Shown here in pieces: positions 1 through 8,298 of a stretch of 64,000 bases of DNA. The stretch comes from Desulfosudis oleivorans Hxd3 (GTDB lineage Bacteria; Desulfobacterota; Desulfobacteria; Desulfobacterales; Desulfosudaceae): assembly GCF_000018405.1 (NCBI RefSeq), contig NC_009943.1, positions 871,001 to 935,000 on the forward strand, read 5' to 3'. The notes under the pieces were generated by a model that searched no databases, had not been told where the DNA came from, and saw only the letters and a list, made by a program, of their open reading frames with translations. The translations under genes and the position numbers were made by a program. Positions within the stretch are counted from its first letter, which is position 1. The number at the start of each line of letters is the position of its first letter.

Positions 1-563
1 GTGTCCTTGTAATACGCTTGTCCGTTTTTGGCCTTGAGGGCGATGGTTTTCGATTCCTTCGGGGGATAGAAGAATTCCCGGCTGCTTTCAAAGTCGGGGG
101 ACACCAGCACATGATAAAGCCTGTCCTGGGGCCGGCCGTAAAACTGGGCCGCCAGGGTGAGGCAGGCGCTCATGGTCTTGCGGCCCCCGGCAATGGAAAA
201 GAAAACCGCCGTGTCCGGGTCCTTTGTAAGCTCAAAGGCCATGCCCAGGCACAGGGCCAGAAGCCGTTCGTTGTCGGCTTCGGTGAGAATGTCCGGGCGC
301 TCCACGCCGTGGGTATCGGCGACGACGTGAACATGGGTATGGTCAAAGGCGATGGTTTCCGGATTGATGCCGTACTCGTTCAGGTAGCGATGATAGCGGC
401 CGTCTTCACCGGCCAGAAGATCGGAGAAAATTCTGTCTTTGCCCTCCCGGGTGGTGATGACATGAATGGCGTGGACCTCCCGTCCGCTCTGGTGAAGGAC
501 GTAGAGGGTCTCTGTGATCACCTGGGGGCTTAAGCCCGTTACCGCCAGAATAATGTTTTTCAT
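1..563 (-). CDS. CRISPR-associated CARF-type protein, NE0113 family (partial, C-terminus off window)
   Basis: The reading frame starts at an ATG at 563 and runs off the left edge, with 187 codons visible. The N-terminus reads MKNIILAVTGLSPQVITETL, and around residue 130 it has SIAGGRKTMS. Both are typical of the NE0113 family of Cas proteins, which carry a CARF-like Rossmann domain sensing or cleaving cyclic oligoadenylate made by type III CRISPR complexes. The missing C-terminal part would show whether an effector domain is attached. The next gene upstream on the same strand is cas6 (80 bp gap), which supports a cas operon continuing to the left. Family assignment is by motif; ring-nuclease versus effector role cannot be decided from this fragment. 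Confidence 0.82.
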   Translation of the reverse strand, partial: MKNIILAVTGLSPQVITETLYVLHQSGREVHAIHVITTREGKDRIFSDLLAGEDGRYHRYLNEYGINPETIAFDHTHVHVVADTHGVERPDILTEADNERLLALCLGMAFELTKDPDTAVFFSIAGGRKTMSACLTLAAQFYGRPQDRLYHVLVSPDFESSREFFYPPKESKTIALKAKNGQAYYKD

Positions 564-643
564 GGTTTTCTGTTTTCCGGAAGCCATTTTCGGTCGGCGG
601 CCTTTTCCGGTCAATTTTGGAAACGTTGCCATGTCTCTCTGTT

Positions 644-1561
644 CTATACCGTGGTTGCCTTTATTCTTCCCAGCCCGAAGGTGGTCTGCTTGCCCACATG
701 GGTTTTTTCACAGAACCGGACCAGGGGCAGAAATTCATCGAGTTCGCCTTCATAAACAACAGAACCGGTGATGCCGCCCATGAGCATTTCGTTGTCCTGG
801 CGGAAAGAGTATCGCCGCCAGTCAAACCATTGCAGGTTGTTTTCAACGATTTTTACGTCCATGGCCCGTTTTACCATGCCCTTGTAGTCCAGGGGCGGCT
901 CCCCTTGTCCGTAATGGGTCATGAGGGAAGATACCCGGCGCAGCATGACCCGGACCAGGGCATGAAAGGGCAGGTCGGCCGTCAGCCGGTTCTGCATTTT
1001 CGTACGGAGGGGGGTCTCCATGGTCAGGTGAAGGCGGCTGGTCCGGGAAGAGCCGGCTTCCGCAGACAGGGCAAGGGTTTCGACAGGGGCCGGGGTTTTG
1101 ACCCGTCCATCCTCGGCCCGGTAAACGGTTTTGCGGCCGGCTTTCACTTCGACAAGGGCAAACCGGCCTCTGCGGCCGTCTATTCTGGCGCCGATGCCGA
1201 TTGCGCCCATTTTGTCCACGGTATAAATGAAGTAAGGCAGGCTGTTGTTGACGGAACCAAATAGAAGCAGGGAAAAATTCAGGGTGTCGCCTGCCGCAAA
1301 GTCTGTTTCCTGGGCCGGGGGCGGCTCCAGCACAAAAGGATGGGGGGCTTCCGATGTTTTTGCCGAAGCCGGTGTTTCAAAAACAATGGCGTAAAGGCAG
1401 GTGGTGTTGAGCAGGCAGGTGTCGCACTGCTGTCGCCTGAGAGCGCAGACCGTTTTTTTGAGGGATCGGCCGAAAATGCCTCGAAGCGCGGAGCCCTTGT
1501 AAAAGGGCAGCCTGGCCGGAGTTTCAAACACACAGGAAAAAGAGTAGTCCCCATACAACAT
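644..1561 (-). CDS. cas6: Cas6 family pre-crRNA endoribonuclease (RAMP)
   Basis: A 305-residue protein. Cas6 cuts the repeat RNA of CRISPR transcripts to make crRNA. The N-terminus matches the Cas6 C-terminal-domain (PF10040-like) subfamily (LPFYKGSALRGIFGRSLKK), followed by a Cys cluster (C39, C46, C49, C55) common in that subgroup. The extreme C-terminus has the Gly-rich RAMP loop (KQTTFGLGRI). I place the start at the ATG at 1561 because an AGGAGG lies 9 bases upstream; an in-frame TTG 24 bases earlier would put that site inside the gene. The neighbour downstream is the NE0113-type CARF gene. A type III system is likely, but no Cas10 or repeat array is in the window. Confidence 0.85.
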   Translation of the reverse strand: MLYGDYSFSCVFETPARLPFYKGSALRGIFGRSLKKTVCALRRQQCDTCLLNTTCLYAIVFETPASAKTSEAPHPFVLEPPPAQETDFAAGDTLNFSLLLFGSVNNSLPYFIYTVDKMGAIGIGARIDGRRGRFALVEVKAGRKTVYRAEDGRVKTPAPVETLALSAEAGSSRTSRLHLTMETPLRTKMQNRLTADLPFHALVRVMLRRVSSLMTHYGQGEPPLDYKGMVKRAMDVKIVENNLQWFDWRRYSFRQDNEMLMGGITGSVVYEGELDEFLPLVRFCEKTHVGKQTTFGLGRIKATTV

Positions 1562-1720
1562 GTTTTGGCCCCTCCTCGACGCCAATTCATGTTCAGCAAA
1601 ACATCGGCAAATACCCGCGTTGGGTTTTGTCGAAAGTCCCGCAGTGTTTGTTTGAACCTATGGCAAAAGAAAAGGGGTGTCAAGGAGTTTAAAGGAAAGA
1701 CAAGTCAGTAAAAAGAACAG

Positions 1721-2512
1721 TTATGGCTGAGACAATCCGATATCTTTCGGACCCGTGTAGATGTCGGCAAACCGGGCGCCTTTTTTACTATTGGCCTTGT
1801 AAAAGGTGATGCAGCGGCGAATGATATCGATCACCTGGTCTTCGGAAAAGATGCCGTCCAGTGGCCGGGCCAGCTTCGGGTGGCGGCCCAGCTTGCCCCC
1901 CAGCAGGATGCGGTAGCCCTTCTGCCCTTCGGTGATGGTGCCGGTGGGACATGCCTTGGCACAGGCCCCGCAGGCAAGGCAGAGGCCGGGATCGATCACC
2001 GGGCGTGTGTTGGCCTCATCCAGGCAGACGGCGGGGTCCCTGCACGCGGCAACACAGGCGCCGCACAGGGTGCAGTCCGCGTCCGTGATTTCGGGCAGAC
2101 AGGCCCCGACAATGCCGATATCCTTGATCTGGGGCTGGGAGCAGGCATTGGGGCACTCGGCCAGAGTGACGCGGAACTCGTGATGAAACTTGATGTTTCC
2201 ACCAACGGTGCGGCGAAGAAATCCGGCCAGGTCTTCTTTTTTTAAAAGGGCTTCGATCCGTTCGGCCAGGCGCCCGGTGCTGTTGGCCATGTTGGGACAG
2301 CTACCCTGGCTGAAGCAGGAATCCAGTTGGTATCCCTTGACCTCGGCGGACATGTTTTCTAAAAACCGCTTGCGGGTGGTGTTGACTTCGTTGATGGTGA
2401 CCTTCTGCCGGCCCCGGGCCGCGGCCTCGCTTTCCACGCGGGCCCGCACCTTCTTTCTGACAAAAAAGGGCACTTTTTTGATGGCGGCCTCGGCCTCGTC
2501 GGTCCATTTCAT
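1721..2512 (-). CDS. PCP-reductase-domain / siroheme [4Fe-4S] / 2x[4Fe-4S] ferredoxin redox protein
   Basis: A 264-residue protein with three modules. Residues 1-50 match the small PCP-reductase domain found at the end of BchB-like proteins (PFFVRKKVR). Residues 60-140 have the siroheme-[4Fe-4S] signature of sulfite/nitrite reductases: C66-x5-C72 and C120-x3-C124 (CPNAC). Residues 147-188 hold two ferredoxin CxxCxxCxxxC/P motifs. The ferredoxin-like N-terminal half of full sulfite reductases is absent, so this is a compact siroheme protein, probably cytoplasmic. The ATG at 2512 is chosen since the PCP domain begins there and a GGAG lies upstream. The substrate (sulfite, nitrite, or none) cannot be told from sequence; it is not the dissimilatory DsrAB. 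Confidence 0.72.
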   Translation of the reverse strand: MKWTDEAEAAIKKVPFFVRKKVRARVESEAAARGRQKVTINEVNTTRKRFLENMSAEVKGYQLDSCFSQGSCPNMANSTGRLAERIEALLKKEDLAGFLRRTVGGNIKFHHEFRVTLAECPNACSQPQIKDIGIVGACLPEITDADCTLCGACVAACRDPAVCLDEANTRPVIDPGLCLACGACAKACPTGTITEGQKGYRILLGGKLGRHPKLARPLDGIFSEDQVIDIIRRCITFYKANSKKGARFADIYTGPKDIGLSQP

Positions 2513-2683
2513 TGTGTGGTTCGTCTCCCGATCAGGTACACCAGACAATTGCATCGTCGTCGGTTAAGCCGTTTTCCCCAGAGGGTTCAAGGGGTCGAGG
2601 GGCCAAGTGAACTGCAGGTACGCCGGCTAAGTCGGTTAGGAACTGGAATGTCGGTTCCGACATCTTTATCTGTCTGGACCGGT

Positions 2684-3508
2684 TTATGGCAAGACCTCTC
2701 TGATGCGCAGTTTTTCCTGTATGATTTTTTCCGGCAGGTTATAAAGGGTGTCAAGCAGGGCCGCCTGAAAGCTTCCCGGTCCGTTCGATATCCTGGCGGC
2801 CTCCTCACCGGCAAGGCCGTAGTATCCCAGGGCCGCGGCACTTGCCACCAGAAGGTCCGGTTCAACGGCGCAGAAGCAGGAGATCACGGTGGTGGCGGAA
2901 CAGCCGGTGCCGGTGACCCGGCCGAACATGGGGGTTCCGTTGTGAACCTCAAGGGTTCGGGTTCCGTCCGTGACGATGTCCACCGGGCCGGTGACGGCAA
3001 CGACTTTTTCTAATTCTCCTGCCAGCAGGCCCGCTTCGTGGCGGACCGCATCCACGGTTTCAAGCGAATCCACGCCGCGGATGTTGACGGTTTCTTTATC
3101 TGCAAACAGGGACATCACCTCAGACGCGTTTCCCCGAATAACATTTACCCCCACCTCGGCAAGGATTTTTTTTGCGGCCCCGGTCCGAAGGGGGGTTGCC
3201 CCTGATCCCACCGGGTCAAGCACAATGGGTATACCGCGCTGTTCCGCGACTTTTCCGGCCATGACCATGGCGTCTATCCAGTAGGGCGTAAGTGTGCCGA
3301 TGTTCAGGTTGAGAGCGCCGGCAAAGGCCGCCATCTCCTTTACTTCTTCATGGGCATGGGCCATGACAGGCGAGGCCCCGACGGCAAGGGTCACGTTGGC
3401 CGTTATGTTCATCACCACAAAGTTGGTGATGTGGTGAACCAGTGGCCGCTGTTCTCTGACCTTACGTCGTATGGCTATCGTTTTTTGGGCAAATTCATGT
3501 TCGTTCAT
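2684..3508 (-). CDS. thiM: Hydroxyethylthiazole kinase
   Basis: A 274-residue protein, the usual ThiM length. It phosphorylates 4-methyl-5-(2-hydroxyethyl)thiazole for thiamine salvage. Seen: N-terminal RPLVHHITNFVVMN and SPVMAHAHEEV (substrate pocket), VLDPVGSGAT near residue 100, GNASEV near 127, and the active-site GTGCS motif near residue 200. A GGAGA lies just before the ATG. It follows the MOSC gene by only 24 bases and is probably co-transcribed. No TPP riboswitch was recognised ahead of it, and no other thiamine gene is nearby, so a stand-alone salvage role is likely. Confidence 0.93.
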   Translation of the reverse strand: MNEHEFAQKTIAIRRKVREQRPLVHHITNFVVMNITANVTLAVGASPVMAHAHEEVKEMAAFAGALNLNIGTLTPYWIDAMVMAGKVAEQRGIPIVLDPVGSGATPLRTGAAKKILAEVGVNVIRGNASEVMSLFADKETVNIRGVDSLETVDAVRHEAGLLAGELEKVVAVTGPVDIVTDGTRTLEVHNGTPMFGRVTGTGCSATTVISCFCAVEPDLLVASAAALGYYGLAGEEAARISNGPGSFQAALLDTLYNLPEKIIQEKLRIREVLP

Positions 3509-3532
3509 GGTTGTCTCCGGATCACCCGCGTT

Positions 3533-3967
3533 TCAGCATTCCAGAATATGGATGGCATCCCCACAGGCGATGGGCCCGCCTTCCAGGACCCGGGCAAAGA
3601 TGCCCTCCCTGGGCATGATGCAGTCTCCGGCCAGGTGGTAGATGGCGCACTTGTTGTGGCAGGTCTTGCCGATCTGGGTGATCTCCACAACAGCGGCATC
3701 GCCCAGTTTGAGACGGGTGCCGATGGGAAGGGTCAGCCAGTCAATGCCCGAGGTGGCGATATTTTCGGCAAAATCGCCAAAGGTAACGTCAAGCCCCCGG
3801 GCCGCGGCCCCTTCAATGCTTTCGGACGCAAGGAAGCTCACCTGCCGATGCCAGGCGCCGGCATGGGCGTCGTTTTCAAGGCCGTGGTCTTTTATCAGTT
3901 GGGCCTTCTGCACCGTGGTCTTGCGGGTGCCCTTGTGTTTGCTGGCGGCAATGGAAACAATTTTCAT
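3533..3967 (-). CDS. Small MOSC-domain protein
   Basis: A 144-residue single-domain protein of the MOSC family (MoCo sulfurase C-terminal fold). Near residue 100 it has GKTCHNKCAIYHLAGDCIM and then PREGIFARVLEGG, the hallmark of the compact MOSC proteins often linked to molybdopterin cofactor handling. The invariant Cys of the family lies in GDC. The start at 3967 is preceded by AAGGAG, so an upstream extension is not needed. Its exact sulfur-carrier or cofactor substrate is unknown. It sits just upstream of thiM. Confidence 0.85.
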   Translation of the reverse strand: MKIVSIAASKHKGTRKTTVQKAQLIKDHGLENDAHAGAWHRQVSFLASESIEGAAARGLDVTFGDFAENIATSGIDWLTLPIGTRLKLGDAAVVEITQIGKTCHNKCAIYHLAGDCIMPREGIFARVLEGGPIACGDAIHILEC

Positions 3968-3990
3968 TTCGGCTTTCTCCTTTATATTGG

Positions 3991-4103
3991 GGCTTCGTAA
4001 AAAGCCCAATTTCTGCGTTGCGCTGCATCCCCCGTCACTGCGGCGTACGACAAGTATGCCTCATTCCTCAGGATTTGCGACGCCTTGAACTTGAACTTTT
4101 TAC
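3991..4103. repeat. Degenerate copy of ~120-bp TIR-bounded intergenic element
   Basis: The sequence from GGCTTCGTAAAAAGCCC to TTGAACTTTTTAC closely matches the element at 32142-32265, including the core GCGTTGCGCTGCA and CACTGCGGCGTAC. The terminal inverted repeats are decayed here compared with the second copy. It lies between the MOSC gene and metW. Confidence 0.75.
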
Positions 4104-4172
4104 TTTGCCGTCTTTTTGTTGACCTGTTTACGAGTTTCTCTTCATGGCGGCTGCTGGGAGAAACCGTTGCCG

Positions 4173-4808
4173 TCAGGACCTTTTCTTCTCAAGCTGAAAG
4201 ATGCCGTAGGTGGCCAGCAGGTTGGGCGCAAACCGGACAAGGGTTCCCGTGTGGGTGGTTCGGCCCGGCGACGTGGCCACTTCATTGACAATGCGGATGC
4301 CCATGGCCTGGGCAAATATGCGAAAGTCCCGAATGCTCAGCACCCGGATGTTGGGGGTGTCGTACCACTGGTAGGGAAGCTGCTCGGTAACCGGTGCCCG
4401 GCCGGAGAGAAGCATCTGCATTCGAATATTCCAGTGGCCGAAGTTGGGAAAGCTGACAATGGCTTTTTTGCCGATGCGCAGCATGGACCGGATCAGCCGG
4501 GCCGGGTCATACACCTGTTGCAGGGTCTGGCTTAAAATAACGTAGTCAAAGGCGTTGTCCGGGTAGTCCGCCACCTCCTGGTTGATGTCTCCCTGGAGCA
4601 CGCAGAGTCCTTTTTCAATGCAGCGGGCCACCCGCTCTTCCACGATTTCAATGCCGGTCTCCCGGACCTGTTTTTGGGTCTTGAGAAAATAAAGCAGCTC
4701 TCCTTCACCGCAGCCCAGGCCCATGACCCGCGACCCCGGGGCGATCCAGGAGGCGATGACGGCCAGGTCAAACCGCATTTTATGGGTGCTGTTGTCCGGT
4801 GGATACAC
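4173..4808 (-). CDS. metW: Methionine biosynthesis protein MetW (SAM-dependent methyltransferase fold)
   Basis: About 211 residues, the normal MetW length. MetW partners MetX in many bacteria and is needed for homoserine acylation activity in several lineages. Recognised by [20 protein letters not shown] and [18 protein letters not shown]. The glycine motif reads VMGLGCGEG where most members have VLDLGCGDG, so the usual first Asp is Gly. The GTG at 4808 has AAAGGA ahead of it and makes a 29-base overlap with metX; an ATG at 4778, right after the metX stop, is an alternative start. It is the last gene of the HTH-metY-metX-metW operon. Confidence 0.9.
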   Translation of the reverse strand: MYPPDNSTHKMRFDLAVIASWIAPGSRVMGLGCGEGELLYFLKTQKQVRETGIEIVEERVARCIEKGLCVLQGDINQEVADYPDNAFDYVILSQTLQQVYDPARLIRSMLRIGKKAIVSFPNFGHWNIRMQMLLSGRAPVTEQLPYQWYDTPNIRVLSIRDFRIFAQAMGIRIVNEVATSPGRTTHTGTLVRFAPNLLATYGIFQLEKKRS

Positions 4809-5955
4809 TTTCTAAAAATCCTTTAATCAGGGCGCTCAGGCGCGGGTTGGGAATCAGAAACGCGTCATGGCCGCAGTCGGCTTCGATTTCGCAGAAGCTG
4901 ACATCCAGGGCGTTTTTCTTCATGGCCGTGACCATGGCGCGGGACTGGTAGGTGGGGTAAAGCCAGTCCGATGTAAAGGAGACCACCAGGAACCGGGCAC
5001 GGGCCTTTGAAAAGGCCTCCACCGCTGATCCGTTCCCGTGCTGGGCCTCCAGGTCAAAGTAGTCGGCGGCCTTGGTGATGTAAAGAAAGGTGTTGGCGTC
5101 AAACCGCTCCACAAACTTGGCGCCCTGGTGGCGCAGGTAGCTCTCCACCTGGAAGTCGGCGCCGAAATCAAAAGAGACCGCTGCCTTGTCCTGCAGCCGG
5201 CGGCCGAACTTCTGGCGCATGGCCTCATCCGAAAGATAGGTGATGTGGCCGATCATGCGGGCCACGGCCAGGCCCATGGCCGGCTTGTTGCCACCGTAGT
5301 AATCACCGCTGCTCCAGTTGGGGTCGGTCATGATGGCCTGCCGGGCCACCTCGTTAAAGGCAATGGCCAGGGCCGAATGGCGGGTGGTGGTGGCCAGGGG
5401 AATGGCCGACGTTACCATCTCCGGGTAGCGGACGCACCACTCCATTACCTGCATGCCGCCCATGGAGCCGCCTACCACGGCCAGGAGCCGTTTGACGCCC
5501 AGGTGGTCTGTCAGGGCCTTCTGTGCCCGGACCATGTCACCGATGGTGATCACCGGAAAGCTTGCGCCGTAGGGTTTTTTTGTGGTCGGGTTCACCGATG
5601 ACGGCCCGGTGGAGCCCATACACCCGCCGAGAACGTTGGAGCAGATCACAAAGTATTTATTGGTGTCAATCCCCTTGCCCGGGCCGACCATGATGTCCCA
5701 CCAGCCGGGCTTGGGGTCGGTTTTGCTGTAGCAGCCGGCGGCGTGGGAATCGCCGGTAAGGGCGTGGGCCACCAGCACGGCGTTACTTGCGTCTTCGTTC
5801 AGTCGGCCATAGGTCTCATAGGCGATGGTCACCGGCCCCAGAACGGCGCCGCTGTCCAGTTTCATCGGGTTCGGGGGTTCGGCAAAGGTGAAAAACTGTT
5901 TTTCCACCAGCCCCACGGACACACCGCTTTTATCGTGTTCGATATATTCGCTCAT
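4780..5955 (-). CDS. metX: Homoserine O-acyltransferase (MetX)
   Basis: A 391-residue alpha/beta-hydrolase fold enzyme that acylates homoserine, normally with acetyl-CoA, as the first dedicated step to methionine. Seen: [18 protein letters not shown], the nucleophile elbow GGSMGGMQ (Ser near 145), the later acid in SFTSDWLYP and the His in CGHDAFL. The start ATG at 5955 overlaps the metY stop in an ATGA, indicating translational coupling. Acetyl versus succinyl donor cannot be fixed from sequence alone, but the adjacent MetY favours O-acetylhomoserine. Confidence 0.95.
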   Translation of the reverse strand: MSEYIEHDKSGVSVGLVEKQFFTFAEPPNPMKLDSGAVLGPVTIAYETYGRLNEDASNAVLVAHALTGDSHAAGCYSKTDPKPGWWDIMVGPGKGIDTNKYFVICSNVLGGCMGSTGPSSVNPTTKKPYGASFPVITIGDMVRAQKALTDHLGVKRLLAVVGGSMGGMQVMEWCVRYPEMVTSAIPLATTTRHSALAIAFNEVARQAIMTDPNWSSGDYYGGNKPAMGLAVARMIGHITYLSDEAMRQKFGRRLQDKAAVSFDFGADFQVESYLRHQGAKFVERFDANTFLYITKAADYFDLEAQHGNGSAVEAFSKARARFLVVSFTSDWLYPTYQSRAMVTAMKKNALDVSFCEIEADCGHDAFLIPNPRLSALIKGFLESVSTGQQHP

Positions 5956-7211
5956 CGGCACTGCTCCAGGGCCTGGGCGATATCGGCGCAGATGTCATCC
6001 GGGTTTTCAATCCCCACGGAGAGGCGCACCATTTCCGGACCGATGGCCAGCTTTTTTCGTGTTGCGTCGTCAAAGGAGACATACTGGGTGGAAAAGGGGT
6101 GGATTGCCAGGGTCCGGCAGTCTCCCAGGTTGGCCAGGTGAAGGACCAGCTTCAGCCGGTTGATAAAGCCCGGGCAGGCGGCCGGGTCTTTTAATCCAAA
6201 GGTGAGCAGGCCCCCGAACCCCTTTGATTCAAACTGTCGGGCCGCCAGGCCATGGCAGGGGTGGTCCTCGAGTCCGGGGTAGTTGACCCAGGCCACCTCG
6301 GGCCGGGTTGCAAGAAACCGGGCCACAACCATGGCATTGGCCACGTGGCGTTCCATGCGCAGGGCCAGGGTGTCGATGCCGATCAGGGTGAGGTAGCTGT
6401 GAAACGGCGCCTGGGTGGTGCCGAAGTTTATATGGTGTTCCCGCCAGATCCTGTCCAGCAGGGCCAGGCGCCCTTTTCGGTCCACAAACGGGGCAAAGTC
6501 GGCAAACCTTTCTTGCGTCCAGTCAAAGGCGCCGCCGTCGATCACAACCCCGCCCATGGCGGCGCCGTGGCCGCACAGGTACTTGGTGGTGGAGTGGATC
6601 ACCGCGTCGGCCCCCAGTTCCAGGGGCCGGCACAGAAAAGGTGTTCCCAGGGTGTTGTCCACCACCAGGGGCAGGCCATGGCCGTGGGCCAGGTCGGCCA
6701 GTGCTCGAATGTCGGGCACATCCATGACCGGATTGCCGATGGTCTCGATATAGACAAACCGGGTTTTGTCGGTGACAGCGTTGTTTACGGCATCCAGGTC
6801 CAGGGGATTGACCGCCCTGACCGTGATGCCGTATTTTTTAAAAATGCCGGCAAACAGCTGGTAGGTAGACATGAAAAGGGATGTGCCGGCCACAAACTCG
6901 TCCCCGGCCCGCAGCAGGGCCATGCAGGTATTGGCAACCGCGGCCATACCCGAGGCCATGGCAATGGTGCCGGCCCCGCCCTCCAGGCCGGCCATCACTT
7001 TTTCCAGGGCCTGGTTGGTGGGGTTGGTCAGCCGTGAATAGATGGGGTCCGCGTTTTTACCGGCAAAGGCGTTACTCAGGTTTTCCGCGGTGTCATGGGC
7101 AAAGGCCGTGGTCTGAAAGATGGGCGGCAGCGTGGCTCCCTGCCATTCGGCAACAGGCCGGGTGTGGTGTACCACACGGGTGGAAAAGGCGTGTCCGTCC
7201 GGTTTTTTCAT
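5952..7211 (-). CDS. metY: O-acetylhomoserine aminocarboxypropyltransferase (O-acetylhomoserine sulfhydrylase)
   Basis: A 419-residue PLP enzyme of the Cys/Met metabolism family. It makes homocysteine directly from O-acetylhomoserine and sulfide, a sensible route in a sulfide-rich anaerobe. Seen: [21 protein letters not shown], the [14 protein letters not shown] strand, [16 protein letters not shown] and the PLP lysine in [11 protein letters not shown]. The ATG at 7211 follows the HTH gene stop by one base and has AAGGAG. An open frame extends far upstream but is only an out-of-frame shadow of the HTH gene. Confidence 0.95.
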   Translation of the reverse strand: MKKPDGHAFSTRVVHHTRPVAEWQGATLPPIFQTTAFAHDTAENLSNAFAGKNADPIYSRLTNPTNQALEKVMAGLEGGAGTIAMASGMAAVANTCMALLRAGDEFVAGTSLFMSTYQLFAGIFKKYGITVRAVNPLDLDAVNNAVTDKTRFVYIETIGNPVMDVPDIRALADLAHGHGLPLVVDNTLGTPFLCRPLELGADAVIHSTTKYLCGHGAAMGGVVIDGGAFDWTQERFADFAPFVDRKGRLALLDRIWREHHINFGTTQAPFHSYLTLIGIDTLALRMERHVANAMVVARFLATRPEVAWVNYPGLEDHPCHGLAARQFESKGFGGLLTFGLKDPAACPGFINRLKLVLHLANLGDCRTLAIHPFSTQYVSFDDATRKKLAIGPEMVRLSVGIENPDDICADIAQALEQCR

Positions 7212-7212
7212 T

Positions 7213-7674
7213 TTACGTCTGCTCCTTGGTTGAAAGGTTCCACTCGGGCATGCCGTCGAGCAGGGCCGCCAGTACCGGACAGGACCGGCAGATGCGGATT
7301 TTTTCCTTCCATGTCTTGTGGGCTGTGCCGTTGCAGATGGTACCGTTGACCAGCCAGCACAGGGTGCCCCGGTCGAATTCCCAGGCCGGGCACTGTTTGC
7401 GGATGGACGCCGGGCACCGGTTGATGGTCCAGCACTCTTTTTGCCGGGCCTGCCGGTTGTTGACGCTGACGGACAACAGCAGCAGCTGTTTTTCCACGTG
7501 GTCGGGAATCGATCGCCATCCCTGCTCGTAGCTGTGCACCGCCTTGATGGAAACCCCCAGCAGCTGGGACATCTGTTTCTGTGTTTTGTCAAACCGCTTG
7601 CGCAGGGCGGTAAATTCAGGGCCGGTCATGACGCGCTCCAGAAAATTCTTGTAGTTTTCCCTTGACAGTGTCAT
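7213..7674 (-). CDS. HTH protein with Cys-rich C-terminal domain, possible met operon regulator
   Basis: A 153-residue protein. The N-terminal 75 residues look like an XRE-type helix-turn-helix (FDKTQKQMSQLLGVSIKAVHSYEQGWRSIP). The C-terminal part has spaced cysteines (CWTINRCPASIRKQCPAWEF, CWLVNGTICNG, ICRSCPV), suggesting a metal or Fe-S site. It is the first gene of the metYXW operon, with metY one base after its stop, so it may sense iron-sulfur or sulfide status and control the operon. That role is inferred from position. A palindrome sits in its own promoter region (7698-7708). Confidence 0.7.
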   Translation of the reverse strand: MTLSRENYKNFLERVMTGPEFTALRKRFDKTQKQMSQLLGVSIKAVHSYEQGWRSIPDHVEKQLLLLSVSVNNRQARQKECWTINRCPASIRKQCPAWEFDRGTLCWLVNGTICNGTAHKTWKEKIRICRSCPVLAALLDGMPEWNLSTKEQT

Positions 7675-7691
7675 ATTTAGGGAGCAAGTTA

Positions 7692-7722
7692 TTCATACCA
7701 CAATGTGGCATGTTTCTGTCAA
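7692..7722 (-). promoter_or_regulatory. Candidate promoter with palindromic operator for HTH-metYXW
   Basis: On the minus strand TTGACA (7722-7717) and TATGAA (7697-7692) are separated by 19 bases. The spacer contains the palindrome CCACATTGTGG (7708-7698), a plausible binding site for the HTH protein encoded immediately downstream. The 19-base spacer is longer than ideal. The same divergent region also precedes the iscU-like gene. Confidence 0.4.
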
Positions 7723-7747
7723 TAGAAAAACAACCAGGGAGACAGCA

Positions 7748-8269
7748 ATGATATATTCAAAAACCGTAATGGACCATTTTCGAAACCCCCGGAACGTGGG
7801 GGTAATTGAGAATGCCGCCGGCGTGGGCGAGGTGGGCAACCCCATCTGCGGCGACATGATGACCATCTACCTGGACATCCAGGACGACCGCATCGCGGAT
7901 ATCAAGTTTCAGACCTTTGGCTGCGGTTCGGCCATTGCCGTATCCAGCATGCTCACCGAGCTGGCCAAGGGAAAGACCCTTGAGGAGGCCAAGAAGATCA
8001 CCAACAAGGATGTGGCTGAGGCACTGGAGGGTCTACCCAAAAACAAGCTCCACTGCTCCAACCTTGGGGCCGACGCGCTGCAGATGGCCATCAAGGACTA
8101 CGAGGATAGAAAAGCGGGCAAGGTCCGGCCTGAGCTCAAGCGCAAGGAATCCCACGATGAGCTGCACCGGGTGGGCGACAAGTGCTACTGCCCCTACTGC
8201 GATTCAGAGGTGTCGGATGGCGAGAAGATGTGCAGCGCGTGTTTGTCCGACCTGACCGAAGAACATTAA
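7748..8269 (+). CDS. iscU: NifU/IscU-type Fe-S scaffold with C-terminal zinc ribbon
   Basis: A 173-residue protein. Residues 1-125 are an IscU scaffold with the three cluster-binding cysteines C34 (NPICGD, with the usual Asp at 36), C59 (FGCGSAI) and C103 (LHCSNLG). After residue 140 there is an added zinc-ribbon-like tail (C146, C148, C151, C162, C165) not found in standard IscU. The ATG at 7748 is preceded by AGGGAGA. It is followed after 29 bases by the NifS homologue, so the two form a minimal Fe-S assembly operon, divergent from the met operon. Confidence 0.9.
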   Translation: MIYSKTVMDHFRNPRNVGVIENAAGVGEVGNPICGDMMTIYLDIQDDRIADIKFQTFGCGSAIAVSSMLTELAKGKTLEEAKKITNKDVAEALEGLPKNKLHCSNLGADALQMAIKDYEDRKAGKVRPELKRKESHDELHRVGDKCYCPYCDSEVSDGEKMCSACLSDLTEEH

Positions 8270-8298
8270 AAACATCATTGGTTGTCCGGGAGTGTCCC

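Noticed and set aside
3509-3532. TPP riboswitch before thiM
   Set aside because: Only 24 bases separate thiM from the upstream gene, too short, and no THI-box core is seen.
7212-7592. N-terminal extension of metY
   Set aside because: The frame overlaps the whole HTH gene and reads as low-complexity Arg/Pro/Ser; metY starts at 7211 with AAGGAG.
7675-7747. SAM riboswitch for the met operon
   Set aside because: The leader is too short and lacks the S-box pattern; control by an HTH protein looks likelier.
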